Source: Litchfieldia alkalitelluris (GTDB lineage: Bacteria > Bacillota > Bacilli > Bacillales > Salisediminibacteriaceae). From it: DNA of 64,000 bases. The stretch is taken from NCBI RefSeq assembly GCF_002153425.1, contig NZ_KZ119600.1, forward strand, positions 2,779,920-2,843,919. Direction: 5' to 3'. Under the pieces are notes generated by a model that saw nothing but the letters and a program-made list of their open reading frames with translations, was not told the origin of the DNA and searched no databases. Positions 36,343 through 45,883 of the stretch are shown piece after piece (positions within the stretch are counted from its first letter, which is position 1; each line of letters opens with the position of its first letter). The translations under genes and the position numbers were made by a program.

Positions 36343-37607
36343 ATTCGTATATCAACTCCTTGCGTGGAGTAATCGTGAGTTGTGGTCACTTTTTTAAGTG
36401 TCGACTTCTCTTCTGGATTTTTCCATTGAATGGAAGACAATGTATAGTCGTGTACTGCTAAATTTCTTTTTAGAAGCATATGCCAATAGGCTTGAAGCTC
36501 TAGTGGTTTTTGTTGCTCATTATATATAATTAATGAGACTATTTTAGTTTGAATTTGCACATCTATAACCGTTTCCTGTAAAAATTCTAGATCGAGAAAG
36601 AAAATGATACGACAGTGTTCCTCATCGATTTCACCATTTTTCTTTCTTTTGCCAACCCATTGAATTGTCCAGTCACGATATTCCCCTCCAAGCATAATTG
36701 GAATTTGAAATATCGTATGTAATATAGGACCTTCTTCATTAGAAAGCAACTGCAGTGCTGTTAGTCTATTTAAAATGAATGCTGCATGGTTCTGTAACCA
36801 TCCGTGTTGCGGTGAACTGTTTTGGAGATATTGTAATAACAATGATTTCAAGTTAGGTTGAAATGCTTTTTCCACAATATCACGTTCATGTTGAAGCCCC
36901 ATTTGAATAAACAGATCACTAATGAGTGATCCTTTAAAAGGTAGGTTATGAGTGCTCCCCTTTCCTAAACCAATTTGCACCAATTGCTGCAGTATTTCTT
37001 TCAGTTGTATGTGTGACTCATCATCTGATTGAGCTAAACCTTTTTGCAATGCATACACTGACTGAGCTAGTGTACTATCGTTGTGCAAACCACTTAGGCT
37101 CAAGAAAACCTCCTTTGTTAAAGGGAGGTTATGTTTTAACATTTGCAATAGTATCTGATAGGAATCCTCTATAGACTTTGCAAATGAAGCATGTAACAAT
37201 GCACCACCATCTACTATGTTCTGCTTAGTAAATGGAATGTTATCTTGAATCAATCGTTGTACCAACTGCTCATAAGGACCACCAGTATTTGAAGGAGATA
37301 AGCCAAGCTTAGTTAAAAGGGGCTTAATGGTTTCAAATCCTTTATTATTATGTAGGGGTATATCTTCCAGAACCTTCAGCTTTGGAACTCCTTCCATTCC
37401 AACTACACGAAACCAATAATCCTTCCCTTTTTCTAGCTGTGCTTCTAATCTTGCAGTTAATGTAATAGTACCAAGTTTCATCTGTGCTAATTGATTAGGG
37501 TACCAATGTGTCACCCTTCCAGTAAATAATTGCCCAGTTCTCAACTGAAGCTTCTTCTCAGCAGCAGTTGGTATGGTCTGCATGATTTGATTAATCTGAT
37601 TTAACAT
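36339..37607 (-). CDS. ylqG: YlqG, FliK-like protein encoded with the FlhB-fragment homologue
   Basis: This 422-residue soluble protein corresponds by position to B. subtilis YlqG. The first 80 residues (LQLRTGQLFTGRVTHWYPNQLAQMKLG) look like a small beta domain; the middle is helical and poorly conserved; the last 120 residues (WTIQWVGKRKKNGEIDEEHCRIIFFLDLEFL onward) resemble the FliK-type C-terminal hook-length domain. Pairing with ylqH repeats the FliK-FlhB partnership outside the main operon. The function is not established. Confidence 0.75.
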   Translation of the reverse strand: MLNQINQIMQTIPTAAEKKLQLRTGQLFTGRVTHWYPNQLAQMKLGTITLTARLEAQLEKGKDYWFRVVGMEGVPKLKVLEDIPLHNNKGFETIKPLLTKLGLSPSNTGGPYEQLVQRLIQDNIPFTKQNIVDGGALLHASFAKSIEDSYQILLQMLKHNLPLTKEVFLSLSGLHNDSTLAQSVYALQKGLAQSDDESHIQLKEILQQLVQIGLGKGSTHNLPFKGSLISDLFIQMGLQHERDIVEKAFQPNLKSLLLQYLQNSSPQHGWLQNHAAFILNRLTALQLLSNEEGPILHTIFQIPIMLGGEYRDWTIQWVGKRKKNGEIDEEHCRIIFFLDLEFLQETVIDVQIQTKIVSLIIYNEQQKPLELQAYWHMLLKRNLAVHDYTLSSIQWKNPEEKSTLKKVTTTHDYSTQGVDIRI

Positions 37608-37625
37608 GAAACCACCCCTTAACTG

Positions 37626-38411
37626 TTAATAACTAAATAAATTATTTGAGTATTCCTTTACTGGAGCAAATGATTGCCGATGCTCATTTGTTATACCGAA
37701 GTTTTTTAGCGCCTCAAGATGCTCTTTCGTCCCATAGCCCATATTGCTTTCAAACCCGTATTGCGGATGGGTGACAGCCAGTTCCTCCATATAGCTATCT
37801 CTCGTGACCTTTGCAATTACAGACGCTGCTGCAATACTCACACTTTTAGAATCGCCCTTAATGAGTGAAGTTTGAGGTACTATAACAGGTAACTTCATAG
37901 CATCTAGGAGTAAATAGTCTAAAGGTACCTCTATTTGCCTAATTGCCCGTTCCATAGCAAGTTTCGTAGCTTGATAGATATTATGTTGATCAATTTCTTC
38001 TGCGCTAGCTGTACCAATGCCAATAGCTAAAGCTTCGGACTGTATGATTTCAAAAATTTCTTCTCTCTTTTGTTTCGTTAATTTTTTTGAATCCGTTAGT
38101 CCAGGCAAGAAAAAATCTTTAGAAATAACGACACACGAAGCGATCACAGGACCTGCAAGTGGGCCTCTCCCCACTTCATCAACTCCTCCTATAAACTGAT
38201 ATCCTTGTTCCCAATACATCTCCTCATAATATCTCATATCCATAAATTGTTGCTTTAAATTTTCAGTTCTTTCATAATTTTTTTCCCATACTTTTAACAG
38301 TTTCTGCACACCTTTTCTATCGTCTTCCTGTAAAACCTTCAAAAATTCATCTTCTTTACTAGTAATTTCCCCTAATCTATTTTTCACTTCTTTTATTGAT
38401 AAATCAGTCAT
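37626..38411 (-). CDS. rnhB: Ribonuclease HII
   Basis: RNase HII removes ribonucleotides and RNA primers from DNA. The 261-residue protein has an N-terminal helical extension of about 70 residues and the catalytic core starting GGVDEVGRGPLAGPVIASCVV, which contains the first catalytic Asp and Glu; further acidic residues lie in LTDSKKLTKQKRE and LLLDAMKL. The extension is usual in Bacillus RnhB. ATG follows GAGAGGTG. It precedes ylqG. Confidence 0.95.
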   Translation of the reverse strand: MTDLSIKEVKNRLGEITSKEDEFLKVLQEDDRKGVQKLLKVWEKNYERTENLKQQFMDMRYYEEMYWEQGYQFIGGVDEVGRGPLAGPVIASCVVISKDFFLPGLTDSKKLTKQKREEIFEIIQSEALAIGIGTASAEEIDQHNIYQATKLAMERAIRQIEVPLDYLLLDAMKLPVIVPQTSLIKGDSKSVSIAAASVIAKVTRDSYMEELAVTHPQYGFESNMGYGTKEHLEALKNFGITNEHRQSFAPVKEYSNNLFSY

Positions 38412-38547
38412 CTTACACCTCTCTAATTACATAAAGTTACAGCTAGTCTCTATAATATTACTATCGGATTGCTCCAGTTATTTTTTAAATGGATGATCTA
38501 TGTTTAAAGAACACTTTCGTAAAAGTTTTGTCAACGTAGCCAAATTG

Positions 38548-38577
38548 AAAAAGACACGCATAGCATGCGTGTCTTTT
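38548..38577 (-). terminator. Rho-independent terminator overlapping the rbgA stop
   Basis: AAAGACACGCAT and ATGCGTGTCTTT form a 12-bp stem with a 3-base loop, with T/A runs on both sides, so it could work in both directions. It overlaps the rbgA stop codon and separates rbgA from rnhB. Confidence 0.85.
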
Positions 38578-39427
38578 ATGACTCAGTAGGAATTTCCAAA
38601 GAGATTTGTCCTAACATTCCTGAACGAAATTCTCTAAATAAGATTTCCGCCACACGATCATAATCAACGAGACCTCCAGACATAAGGCACCCTCTCTTCT
38701 TTCCTATCTCATCATAAATTTCCACCACATCATCTGAAATCTCAGTTAATCCATATCTTTTTTTGAGCCGTTCTGGGTATTGCTCTTTAAGGTAGCGCAA
38801 AAGAAAAACAGTTGTATCTTGTAAATCAAGAATTTCCTCTTTTATAGCACCTGTTAACGCTAATCGATACCCGACCGCTTGGTCTTCAAATTTAGGCCAT
38901 AAAATACCTGGCGTATCTAATAATTCCATTTCTTTTCCTACTTTAATCCACTGCTGTGCCTTTGTAATACCTGGTCTATCACCTATCTTAGCAATTTTCT
39001 TTCCTGCTAGACGATTTATTATTGTAGATTTACCTACGTTAGGTATTCCAAGGATAAGAGCACGAATAGCTCTTGGATTCATCCCTTTAGCCCTCATTTT
39101 ATCTGTTAATGGCTTGGCTAATAACTGAACCTCTTGAGAAATCGCCTTCACCCCTGTACCTTTTTGAGCATCTATTTGTAAAACAGCATTACCTTTTTTT
39201 TCAAAGTAGACTTTCCAATTCTTTGTATGATTTGGATCTGCTAAATCGGATTTATTTAACAGAATAAGCCTTGGTTTTCCTTGTGCTAATTCATCTATCA
39301 CCGGGTTCCTAGAAGACAGGGGAATCCGTGCATCTACTAACTCAATTACAACATCGATTAATTTTAACTTTTCTTTCGCTTCACGCCTCGCCTTTGCCAT
39401 GTGGCCAGGGTACCATTGAATTGTCAT
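38576..39427 (-). CDS. rbgA: RbgA (YlqF), 50S ribosome assembly GTPase
   Basis: RbgA is an essential GTPase in late 50S subunit assembly in Bacillus. The 283-residue protein has the circularly permuted order of G motifs: LNKSDLAD (G4) comes before [14 protein letters not shown] (G1) and DTPGIL (G3). An RNA-binding C-terminal domain follows. ATG lies behind AGGAGTG. It is just downstream of the signal peptidase gene and rplS, matching its role in L6/L16-dependent assembly. Confidence 0.96.
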   Translation of the reverse strand: MTIQWYPGHMAKARREAKEKLKLIDVVIELVDARIPLSSRNPVIDELAQGKPRLILLNKSDLADPNHTKNWKVYFEKKGNAVLQIDAQKGTGVKAISQEVQLLAKPLTDKMRAKGMNPRAIRALILGIPNVGKSTIINRLAGKKIAKIGDRPGITKAQQWIKVGKEMELLDTPGILWPKFEDQAVGYRLALTGAIKEEILDLQDTTVFLLRYLKEQYPERLKKRYGLTEISDDVVEIYDEIGKKRGCLMSGGLVDYDRVAEILFREFRSGMLGQISLEIPTES

Positions 39428-39437
39428 AGTAACACTC

Positions 39438-39983
39438 CTACTCTACAATACGAACATCATTTAGGGGCCAGAAAACAAAGTTAGCCTTACCAACTACTTC
39501 ATCATATGGAACGACACCTATATCACGACTATCCTTACTATGCTGCCGATTATCTCCTAATACGAAAATATGTCCTTCTGGAACACGTTCGTACGGCGTA
39601 ACTTCACTTAAGTGGAAATTACCTGTGTATGGAAATCTTGTAGCATTTCGTTTATATTCATCTAAATAAGGCTCTTCTACAGGAACATCATTAATGTATA
39701 ACACATCATCTTTATAATATAATGTGTCCCCTGGCAAACCAATTACTCGTTTAATATAGTCTTTATTTTGAGGTGCATGGAATACGACAATATCAAATCT
39801 GTCTGGCTCTCCGAGTGTATAACCAATTTTATTTACAATCATGCGATCATTATGTTCTAATGTGGGCATCATTGATTGTCCATCTACAACAATTGGGGCA
39901 AAAAAGAAATACCTTATTACAATTGCCAATAATAGGGCTATTGCAATGGCCTTGACCCACTCCCACGATTCAGATGTTGCCAT
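39438..39983 (-). CDS. sipS: Type I signal peptidase
   Basis: This enzyme removes signal peptides from secreted proteins. The 181-residue protein has one N-terminal membrane anchor (about residues 10-29), the nucleophile S37 in DGQSMMPTL and the general base K78 in [12 protein letters not shown], followed by [14 protein letters not shown]. The single anchor and length match the Sip family. It lies between rplS and rbgA; ATG follows GGAGGATGACG. Which Sip paralogue it corresponds to is not certain. Confidence 0.94.
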   Translation of the reverse strand: MATSESWEWVKAIAIALLLAIVIRYFFFAPIVVDGQSMMPTLEHNDRMIVNKIGYTLGEPDRFDIVVFHAPQNKDYIKRVIGLPGDTLYYKDDVLYINDVPVEEPYLDEYKRNATRFPYTGNFHLSEVTPYERVPEGHIFVLGDNRQHSKDSRDIGVVPYDEVVGKANFVFWPLNDVRIVE

Positions 39984-40101
39984 ATACCGTCATCCTCCAG
40001 ACATTGCTTTTATGTAAGGTTATTTATAAATGTTTCTATTATTTTATTTAAATATTTTATCATACAAAGTAAGATGTTTACTAATCATGAAGATGCAAAA
40101 G

Positions 40102-40126
40102 AAAAAAGAGAGCTTTATAAGCCCCC
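40102..40126 (-). terminator. Terminator after rplS
   Basis: On the minus strand GGGGGCTT pairs with AAGCTCTC (with G-U wobbles) around ATA, followed by six T. It lies a few bases after the rplS stop and separates it from sipS. Confidence 0.7.
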
Positions 40127-40138
40127 TTTTTTTGCGAT

Positions 40139-40480
40139 TTATCTTTCTTTAATACGAGCTGCTTTACCGCGAAGTGCACGCAAGTAATATAGCTTCGCAC
40201 GGCGTACTTTACCACGACGAGATACTTCGATCTTGTCAAGACGTGGTGAGTGAACTGGGAATGTACGTTCAACACCAACACCGTAAGATACCTTACGAAC
40301 AGTGAATGTTTCGCTGATTCCTGTACCGCGGCGCTTAATTACAACACCTTCGAATACCTGAATTCTTTCACGAGTACCCTCAACAACTTTAACGTGTGCA
40401 CGCACTGTGTCTCCAGGACGGAAATCAGGAAGATCAGACTTCAATTGTTCTTGTGTAATATCACGAATGATTTGTTCCAT
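40139..40480 (-). CDS. rplS: 50S ribosomal protein L19
   Basis: L19 lies at the 30S-50S interface. The 113-residue protein has the family motifs [33 protein letters not shown] and [32 protein letters not shown] (residues about 20-105). Length is standard. ATG follows GGAGGCG. The gene has its own promoter and an L19-type leader just downstream of trmD, so it can be transcribed separately from the rimM-trmD genes. Confidence 0.98.
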   Translation of the reverse strand: MEQIIRDITQEQLKSDLPDFRPGDTVRAHVKVVEGTRERIQVFEGVVIKRRGTGISETFTVRKVSYGVGVERTFPVHSPRLDKIEVSRRGKVRRAKLYYLRALRGKAARIKER

Positions 40481-40497
40481 TTCTGTTCGCCTCCTTC

Positions 40498-40563
40498 CCT
40501 CCAGACATTCATGCCTACAATTGGGCAGCGGAACATCTTGATCAAATGGCTAAAAGCCACAAG
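40498..40563 (-). ncRNA. L19 leader (autoregulatory 5' UTR of rplS)
   Basis: Between the promoter and the rplS ribosome binding site, the minus strand contains TGGCTTTTAGCCA, GATGTTCCGCTGCCC and GGCATGAATGTCTGGAGGG. These segments resemble the Firmicutes L19 leader RNA, a structure thought to let L19 regulate its own synthesis. The identification is from remembered consensus features. Confidence 0.65.
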
Positions 40564-40567
40564 TGTT

Positions 40568-40596
40568 ATAATACCACAGCCTGAGACGGATCTCAA
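40568..40596 (-). promoter_or_regulatory. SigA-type promoter of rplS
   Basis: TTGAGA (40591-40596) and TATTAT (40568-40573) are separated by 17 bases. The site begins 6 bases after the trmD stop and places the start of transcription at the beginning of the L19 leader. Confidence 0.7.
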
Positions 40597-40602
40597 CTGT
40601 TA

Positions 40603-41343
40603 TTATGACTTTCTCTTTAACTCTTTTAAAAAAATTTTATCTTCCTCTGTCAACTCTATGTTATCCAATAAATCAGGACGCCTATCAAACGTTCGCTTTA
40701 ATGACTGTTCTCGACGCCAACGTTCGATATTTGCATGGTGACCAGATAGAAGAATTTCAGGAACCTCAAAGTCCTTAAACTTCGCGGGGCGTGTGTAATG
40801 AGGGTATTCAAGTAAACCTGTGCTGTACGAGTCGGTTACTGCTGAAGTCTCATTCCCTAGTGCACCAGGTAAGAGCCTAGTAACGCTGTCAGCGATTACC
40901 ATTGCACCTATTTCCCCACCAGTAAGGACATAGTCTCCAATAGAGATTTCATCTGTTACAAGATGTTCGCGAATCCTCTCATCATAGCCTTCATAATGAC
41001 CACAAATAAGAACGAGATGATCTTCAGCTGCAAACTCCTCAGCTTTTTTCTGATCATACCGCTCCCCTTGAGGGCAAAGGAGAACTACTCGTGTAGGTTT
41101 CTTCGCCTTTAAACTATCTTTCGTGCTTTCTACTGCATCAAAGATTGGTTGAGGCGTTAAAACCATTCCTCCGCCACCACCATAGGGGTAATCGTCAACC
41201 TTGCTATGCTTATGAGTAGAATATTCCCTAAAATTAATTACATCGTATTCAACAATTCCTTTTTCTTGAGCTTGGTTTAAAATAGATTGTTGAAAAACAC
41301 CTGTAAACATATCTGGGAACAACGTCAATATGGAGATCTTCAT
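40603..41343 (-). CDS. trmD: tRNA (guanine37-N1)-methyltransferase
   Basis: TrmD methylates G37 next to the anticodon of several tRNAs and prevents +1 frameshifting. The 246-residue protein begins [13 protein letters not shown] and carries the trefoil-knot SAM-binding segments [24 protein letters not shown] and [15 protein letters not shown]. Its ATG overlaps the rimM stop by 4 bases. It is followed by the rplS promoter. Confidence 0.97.
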   Translation of the reverse strand: MKISILTLFPDMFTGVFQQSILNQAQEKGIVEYDVINFREYSTHKHSKVDDYPYGGGGGMVLTPQPIFDAVESTKDSLKAKKPTRVVLLCPQGERYDQKKAEEFAAEDHLVLICGHYEGYDERIREHLVTDEISIGDYVLTGGEIGAMVIADSVTRLLPGALGNETSAVTDSYSTGLLEYPHYTRPAKFKDFEVPEILLSGHHANIERWRREQSLKRTFDRRPDLLDNIELTEEDKIFLKELKRKS

Positions 41344-41861
41344 TCTAGCAACCCTTCCATTAATTCAACCACTATCTTTTTATCTTCTACGTCAATTTCT
41401 TTAACAACTTGTTCAATATAAGGTAATAGAATATCCTTCCCATTCCCTTTACGTTGAACAACCCATACGTCATTTGCTCCAGGTGAAAGAATTTCCTTTA
41501 CTTTACCTAGTTCTTCTCCAGCTTCTGTAAAAACATTGCACCCTACTATTTCATGATAATAGTATTCTCCTTCTAGAAGTTCATCATCTATATTTTCAGG
41601 ATCAACTTGAAGGATTTTCCCTTTGAATTGTTCCACTTCATTTACATTGTCATATCCTTCAAAGGTTAACAAATCAAACTGTTTATGTTTTCGCCATGAG
41701 GAGACTTGTAATGGGGTTCGGTCCCCCTTTTCATCAGTCGCGTAAAGGGTGTTTCCTGCCGCATATCGCTCTTCAGGGAAATCCGTTCGTGAGATCACTC
41801 GAACTTCACCACGGATACCGTGAGTATTTACGATTTTCCCCACATTAAGCCAATCAGTCAT
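41340..41861 (-). CDS. rimM: 16S rRNA processing/30S maturation factor RimM
   Basis: RimM assists assembly of the 30S head through S19. The 173-residue protein has the N-terminal beta-barrel ([19 protein letters not shown]) and the C-terminal PRC-barrel ([25 protein letters not shown]). The ATG at 41861 is well spaced from AAGGAGG; a longer frame to 41900 overlaps ylqD without support. It overlaps ylqD by 8 bases and trmD by 4. Confidence 0.96.
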   Translation of the reverse strand: MTDWLNVGKIVNTHGIRGEVRVISRTDFPEERYAAGNTLYATDEKGDRTPLQVSSWRKHKQFDLLTFEGYDNVNEVEQFKGKILQVDPENIDDELLEGEYYYHEIVGCNVFTEAGEELGKVKEILSPGANDVWVVQRKGNGKDILLPYIEQVVKEIDVEDKKIVVELMEGLLE

Positions 41862-42270
41862 CTTCCATGCCTCCTTGGCGGATTTCATATACAACACCAT
41901 CTTTAATTACAATTTCTGTACCTTTCATTATTTCTTCCCAATTATCCCCTTCTTCAACCTGTTCGATCATTTGAATTGTTCCTTCACGGACTTCTGAACC
42001 TAACTCAAGTTCGTCCAGTTGTCCTAGTTTCAATTCAAGCTGACGGAGACGGTCTTTCCTCCTCCCCATCTCTCGTTTAAAGCTATCTTTTAATGAAGTT
42101 TGATAGTTAAGATTGTTTTTATTAGCCTTTAGTTTTTTATGTAATACGAATTCAAGCTGCTGAATTTCTTTATTTAATTGATACTGTCTGCTTAAAAACT
42201 GTTCTTTGAGCCTCGTTTTGCTTTTTTCTGTAAGAATTTGCTTCACTACTACCTTTTTTATAATTTCCAT
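41854..42270 (-). CDS. ylqD: YlqD family protein
   Basis: This 138-residue protein matches the conserved but uncharacterised YlqD family located between the KH-domain gene and rimM. It starts [18 protein letters not shown], has a charged coiled-coil from about residue 20 to 90, and a short beta-rich end ([18 protein letters not shown]). There is no signal or membrane segment. ATG follows GGAGGTGG. Its context suggests a link to RNA or ribosome biology; this is inference. Confidence 0.88.
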   Translation of the reverse strand: MEIIKKVVVKQILTEKSKTRLKEQFLSRQYQLNKEIQQLEFVLHKKLKANKNNLNYQTSLKDSFKREMGRRKDRLRQLELKLGQLDELELGSEVREGTIQMIEQVEEGDNWEEIMKGTEIVIKDGVVYEIRQGGMEDD

Positions 42271-42355
42271 TCACGCCACCTCCAATTAGTTATTTTAGTT
42301 AGTTTACCGTGAATATATAAAAATACGGAAAAAGGGAGAGGACACACCTCACCCT

Positions 42356-42583
42356 TTAACCGATTTCTAAATTAATACGTTTGTTTTGATTCGTACCAGC
42401 TGCATTCACAACTGATCGAATCGCTTTTGCGATGCGGCCTTGCTTGCCAATCACTTTCCCCATGTCGTCCGCGTGAACTTCTAACTTCAGTGTGAGTGAT
42501 CTACCGTTTTCAACCTCTGTAACACGAACATCATCAGGGTGATCAACAAGGGCCTTTGCAATTGATTCAACGAGTTCTTTCAT
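42356..42583 (-). CDS. khpA: KH-domain RNA-binding protein KhpA (YlqC)
   Basis: This small RNA-binding protein (75 residues) has a single type-II KH domain with the GxxG loop in VIGKQGRIAKAIRSVVNAA. KhpA partners KhpB in Gram-positive bacteria and affects cell division and RNA biology. The ATG at 42583 follows AAAGGTGA; a GTG three codons earlier is possible. It lies between rpsP and ylqD. Confidence 0.94.
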   Translation of the reverse strand: MKELVESIAKALVDHPDDVRVTEVENGRSLTLKLEVHADDMGKVIGKQGRIAKAIRSVVNAAGTNQNKRINLEIG

Positions 42584-42621
42584 GTCACTCACCTTTAACG
42601 AATATTTTCACACGAAGGACA

Positions 42622-42894
42622 TTATTTTACGTTCTTCGCATTGTGAAGCTTTTCCATTAAGCCAACGTTTGAGAACAAGTTACGAACTGTATCGGAAGGC
42701 TTTGCGCCATCTAACATCCATTTCAACGCTTTTTCCTCATCAACGTTAAATTCAACTGGGTTTTTCAATGGATTGTAAGTTCCCAGTTCTTCAATAAAAC
42801 GACCATCACGTGGAGAACGAGAATTTGCAACAACTACGCGATAGAACGGAGATTTTTTTGCTCCCATTCGCTTTAAACGAATTTTTACTGCCAT
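42622..42894 (-). CDS. rpsP: 30S ribosomal protein S16
   Basis: S16 binds 16S rRNA early in 30S assembly. The 90-residue protein begins [38 protein letters not shown] over its first 38 residues, which is diagnostic. The ATG at 42894 is 8 bases from GGAGG; the longer frame to 42909 covers the ribosome binding site. A promoter candidate lies directly upstream in the ffh-rpsP spacer. Confidence 0.97.
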   Translation of the reverse strand: MAVKIRLKRMGAKKSPFYRVVVANSRSPRDGRFIEELGTYNPLKNPVEFNVDEEKALKWMLDGAKPSDTVRNLFSNVGLMEKLHNAKNVK

Positions 42895-42930
42895 GTGTTT
42901 CACCTCCAAATATCATTCACACAATTAAGT

Positions 42931-42959
42931 ATATTATCATAAACTTTCGAGTTGGACAA
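42931..42959 (-). promoter_or_regulatory. Candidate SigA promoter of rpsP
   Basis: TTGTCC (42954-42959) and TAATAT (42931-42936) are 17 bases apart and point toward rpsP, about 35 bases upstream of its start. A 6-bp hairpin (GTAAAG/CTTTAC) lies just upstream. Confidence 0.4.
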
Positions 42960-43039
42960 CCCCTAGTAAAGTAAAAAAACTTTACAGAGCTCTGTTTTGA
43001 ATATTTTGGCATACAATGAGGCGGAAAATCATACTTTTT

Positions 43040-44386
43040 TTACATAAATGGAAGTTTGAAACCACCTTTTTTCTTGCCTTTCCCCTGCATTCCTGCCATT
43101 TGTTTCATCATTTTCTTCATTTCTCCAAATTGCTTTATGAGACGGTTTACTTCCTGGATGGTCGTGCCGCTTCCCTTGGCAATTCTCCTACGGCGACTTG
43201 CATTAAGAATAGATGGGTCTTCTTTCTCAGCCTTAGTCATGGACTTAACGATGGCTTCTATATGTCCAAGTTGCTTATCATCCACTTGGATATTTTTCAT
43301 ACCTTTCATTTTTCCAGCACCAGGCATCATGTTTAATAATTCATCTAAAGGCCCCATACTTTTCACTTGCTCTAACTGTTCAAGAAAGTCATCAAACGTC
43401 AATTCGTTTGATCTCATTTTCCGTTCCAGTTCTTTCGCCTTTTCTTCATCAACATTTGTTTGGGCTTTTTCAATAAGTGTTAAAACATCACCCATTCCAA
43501 GAATTCTGGAAGCCATTCTTTCTGGATGGAAAGCCTCAAGGGCATCGATTTTCTCTCCCATACCAGCGAACTTAATTGGGGTATCTGTAACAGCTTTAAT
43601 TGACAACGCAGCCCCACCACGAGTGTCCCCATCTAATTTGGTTAAGACAACTCCAGTGATACCTAAACGCTCATTAAAGCTTTCAGCAACATTCACTGCA
43701 TCTTGACCTGTCATGGCATCGACAACGAGCAATATCTCATCAGGAGAGGTAAGTTCTTTTATCTCTTCTAATTCGTTCATTAGCTCTTCATCCACATGCA
43801 ATCGACCTGCCGTATCAATAAGGACATAATCATGGTGGTCCTCTTTTGCCTTTTCCATTGCATTTTTTGCAATTTCAACCGGACTCACTTGATCTCCCAT
43901 GGAAAACACTGGCATATTAAGTTGTTTCCCTAATGTTTCTAACTGTTTAATCGCCGCAGGCCTATATATATCCGCTGCAACCATCAGAGGATTACGATTA
44001 TGCTTTTTTCTGAGGTGATTAGCAAGTTTTCCAGTTGTCGTCGTCTTACCAGCACCTTGTAAACCTACCATCATCACAACTGTAGGAGGTTTTGATGCGA
44101 CAGCAATCTTACTTTGCTCCCCACCCATGAGATTTGTCAGTTCCTCATTAACTACTTTAATAACCTGTTGGCCAGGGGTTAAGCTTTTTAACACCTCTTG
44201 ACCAATGGCACGTTCTTTCACAGTGGAAATAAACTGCTTCACTACTTTAAAATTAACATCCGCTTCTAATAGGGCAAGACGAACCTCACGCATCATTTCT
44301 TTCACATCAGTTTCGGTTACTTTCCCTTTTCCACGGAGTTTGCTAATCGTACCTTGCAGCCTTTCCGCTAATCCTTCAAAAGCCAT
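43040..44386 (-). CDS. ffh: Signal recognition particle protein Ffh
   Basis: Ffh (SRP54) binds signal sequences and the SRP RNA and targets ribosomes to FtsY. The 448-residue protein has the N domain (MAFEGLAERLQGTISKL), a G domain with VGLQGAGKTTTTGKLA, DTAGRL and TKLDGDTRGG, and a methionine-rich M domain containing SRRRRIAKGSGTTIQEVNRL and MMKQMAGMQGKGKKKGGFK. ATG has an adequate ribosome binding site 12 bases after ylxM. Confidence 0.98.
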   Translation of the reverse strand: MAFEGLAERLQGTISKLRGKGKVTETDVKEMMREVRLALLEADVNFKVVKQFISTVKERAIGQEVLKSLTPGQQVIKVVNEELTNLMGGEQSKIAVASKPPTVVMMVGLQGAGKTTTTGKLANHLRKKHNRNPLMVAADIYRPAAIKQLETLGKQLNMPVFSMGDQVSPVEIAKNAMEKAKEDHHDYVLIDTAGRLHVDEELMNELEEIKELTSPDEILLVVDAMTGQDAVNVAESFNERLGITGVVLTKLDGDTRGGAALSIKAVTDTPIKFAGMGEKIDALEAFHPERMASRILGMGDVLTLIEKAQTNVDEEKAKELERKMRSNELTFDDFLEQLEQVKSMGPLDELLNMMPGAGKMKGMKNIQVDDKQLGHIEAIVKSMTKAEKEDPSILNASRRRRIAKGSGTTIQEVNRLIKQFGEMKKMMKQMAGMQGKGKKKGGFKLPFM

Positions 44387-44398
44387 ACATTTTGCCCC

Positions 44399-44728
44399 CT
44401 ATTCCAGTTTCTCGAGTGCCTCTACGATCTCGATCATTGTATCGGGACTTCCTTGTTCCATAATTGCTGTTTTCAGTCTTTGAATTAAAGCTTGACGTTC
44501 TTCATATCTACGAAGAAGCATGAGCTTCGTTTCATATTCCTCTAACAAAGCTTCTGTCCGTTTAATATTGTCATAAACGGCCTGACGACTTACATCAAAC
44601 TGTTCAGCAATCTCACCTAATGACAAATCATCTAAATAGTACATTGTCATATATTGATTTTGCTTTTCTGTTAGAAGAGCCTGATAAAAATCATATAAAT
44701 AATTCATGCGGATTGTCTTTTCTATCAA
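44399..44728 (-). CDS. ylxM: YlxM, helix-turn-helix SRP-associated protein
   Basis: YlxM is a UPF0122 protein always found next to ffh; in streptococci it binds SRP components. The 109-residue protein contains [30 protein letters not shown], a sigma-70-region-4-like helix-turn-helix. I choose the TTG at 44728 because GAGGCGGTGAG precedes it and the resulting [16 protein letters not shown] fits the family start; the ATG at 44707 and a longer frame to 44800 are alternatives. It is transcribed from its own promoter. Confidence 0.92.
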   Translation of the reverse strand: MIEKTIRMNYLYDFYQALLTEKQNQYMTMYYLDDLSLGEIAEQFDVSRQAVYDNIKRTEALLEEYETKLMLLRRYEERQALIQRLKTAIMEQGSPDTMIEIVEALEKLE

Positions 44729-44771
44729 GAGTCTCACCGCCTCGTTAAGGAAATTCACTTTACAACATACA

Positions 44772-44800
44772 ATACTACAAGAGATCCCAAACTGTGTCAA
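44772..44800 (-). promoter_or_regulatory. SigA promoter of ylxM-ffh
   Basis: A perfect TTGACA (44795-44800) and TAGTAT (44772-44777) are separated by 17 bases, about 45 bases upstream of ylxM. The -35 lies in a small hairpin (GTCAAG/CTTGAC). Confidence 0.7.
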
Positions 44801-44855
44801 GTTTTTATCTTGACGTAATATAAAATATAAGAATCATGCATTTGCAGGAGTCTAA

Positions 44856-45854
44856 TTAGTTCTCAGCTGCTTCTTCAGCCTGTTCTAATACATCTGCAAA
44901 CAAGCCATGAACATATTGATCAGCCTGAAACTCTTGTAAATCGTCCATTCCCTCACCAAGACCAACAAACTTCACTGGGATATCAAGTTCATGACGGATA
45001 GCAAGTACGATCCCACCTTTTGCAGTTCCATCGAGCTTTGTAAGGACGATACCAGAAACATCTGTTGCTTTACCGAACGTTTTCGCTTGACTCATAGCAT
45101 TCTGACCTGTTGTTGCATCTAGTACAAGTAGTACTTCATGTGGTGCATCAGGAATTTCACGAGTGATCACTCGTTTAACCTTTTCTAATTCATTCATAAG
45201 ATTAACTTTATTTTGAAGTCTTCCTGCTGTATCACATAGAAGGATATCTGCATTTCGAGACTTAGCAGCTTGAACGGCATCATACATTACTGCAGCTGGA
45301 TCAGAGCCTGCCTGTTGTTTAATAACATCTACACCAACACGCTCTCCCCAAACTTCTAGCTGTTCTATGGCACCTGCTCGGAAAGTATCGCCAGCAGCTA
45401 ACACTACATTTTTGCCATCCTCTTTGAACTTGTGTGCAAGCTTTCCAATCGTCGTGGTCTTCCCCACGCCGTTAACTCCTACCATCAAGATAACAGTTAG
45501 GCTATCTTCCTGGATATTCAATTCTGTTTCCTCTTCAGACTTTTGCAACAGTTCTGCTAGTTTTTCCGAGATAACAGGTTGAATATCTACTGCTTCTTTG
45601 ATGTTCCTTGTTCTAGCTTCATCCTTTAAATCATCAATTAAGTCCATCACTGTATGAACACCAACATCAGCAGATATTAAAATTTCTTCAAGTTCTTCAA
45701 AAAATTCTTCATCTACTTTTCTATAGTTTTTTACAAGGTCATTCATTTTTCCTACAAAAGAGTCTCTCGTTTTTGAAAGACCGCCCTTAAACTTTTCAGT
45801 AACTGTCTCTGTCTGACCTGTAATCTTTTCTTTTAGTTTCTTAAAAAAACTCAC
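44856..45854 (-). CDS. ftsY: SRP receptor FtsY
   Basis: FtsY is the membrane-associated GTPase receptor for SRP. The 332-residue protein starts [23 protein letters not shown], with a short basic/amphipathic N-terminus in place of the long acidic domain of E. coli. The NG domain has [34 protein letters not shown] and the C-terminal [16 protein letters not shown] follows GGAGGG. It lies 29 bases after smc. Confidence 0.97.
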   Translation of the reverse strand: MSFFKKLKEKITGQTETVTEKFKGGLSKTRDSFVGKMNDLVKNYRKVDEEFFEELEEILISADVGVHTVMDLIDDLKDEARTRNIKEAVDIQPVISEKLAELLQKSEEETELNIQEDSLTVILMVGVNGVGKTTTIGKLAHKFKEDGKNVVLAAGDTFRAGAIEQLEVWGERVGVDVIKQQAGSDPAAVMYDAVQAAKSRNADILLCDTAGRLQNKVNLMNELEKVKRVITREIPDAPHEVLLVLDATTGQNAMSQAKTFGKATDVSGIVLTKLDGTAKGGIVLAIRHELDIPVKFVGLGEGMDDLQEFQADQYVHGLFADVLEQAEEAAEN

Positions 45855-45883
45855 TTGATACCCTCCGCTTCTTTCATAGGTAC

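Noticed and set aside
43056-43706. 216-residue plus-strand frame
   Set aside because: It lies wholly antisense to ffh, has serine-rich composition typical of an antisense shadow, and has no ribosome binding site.
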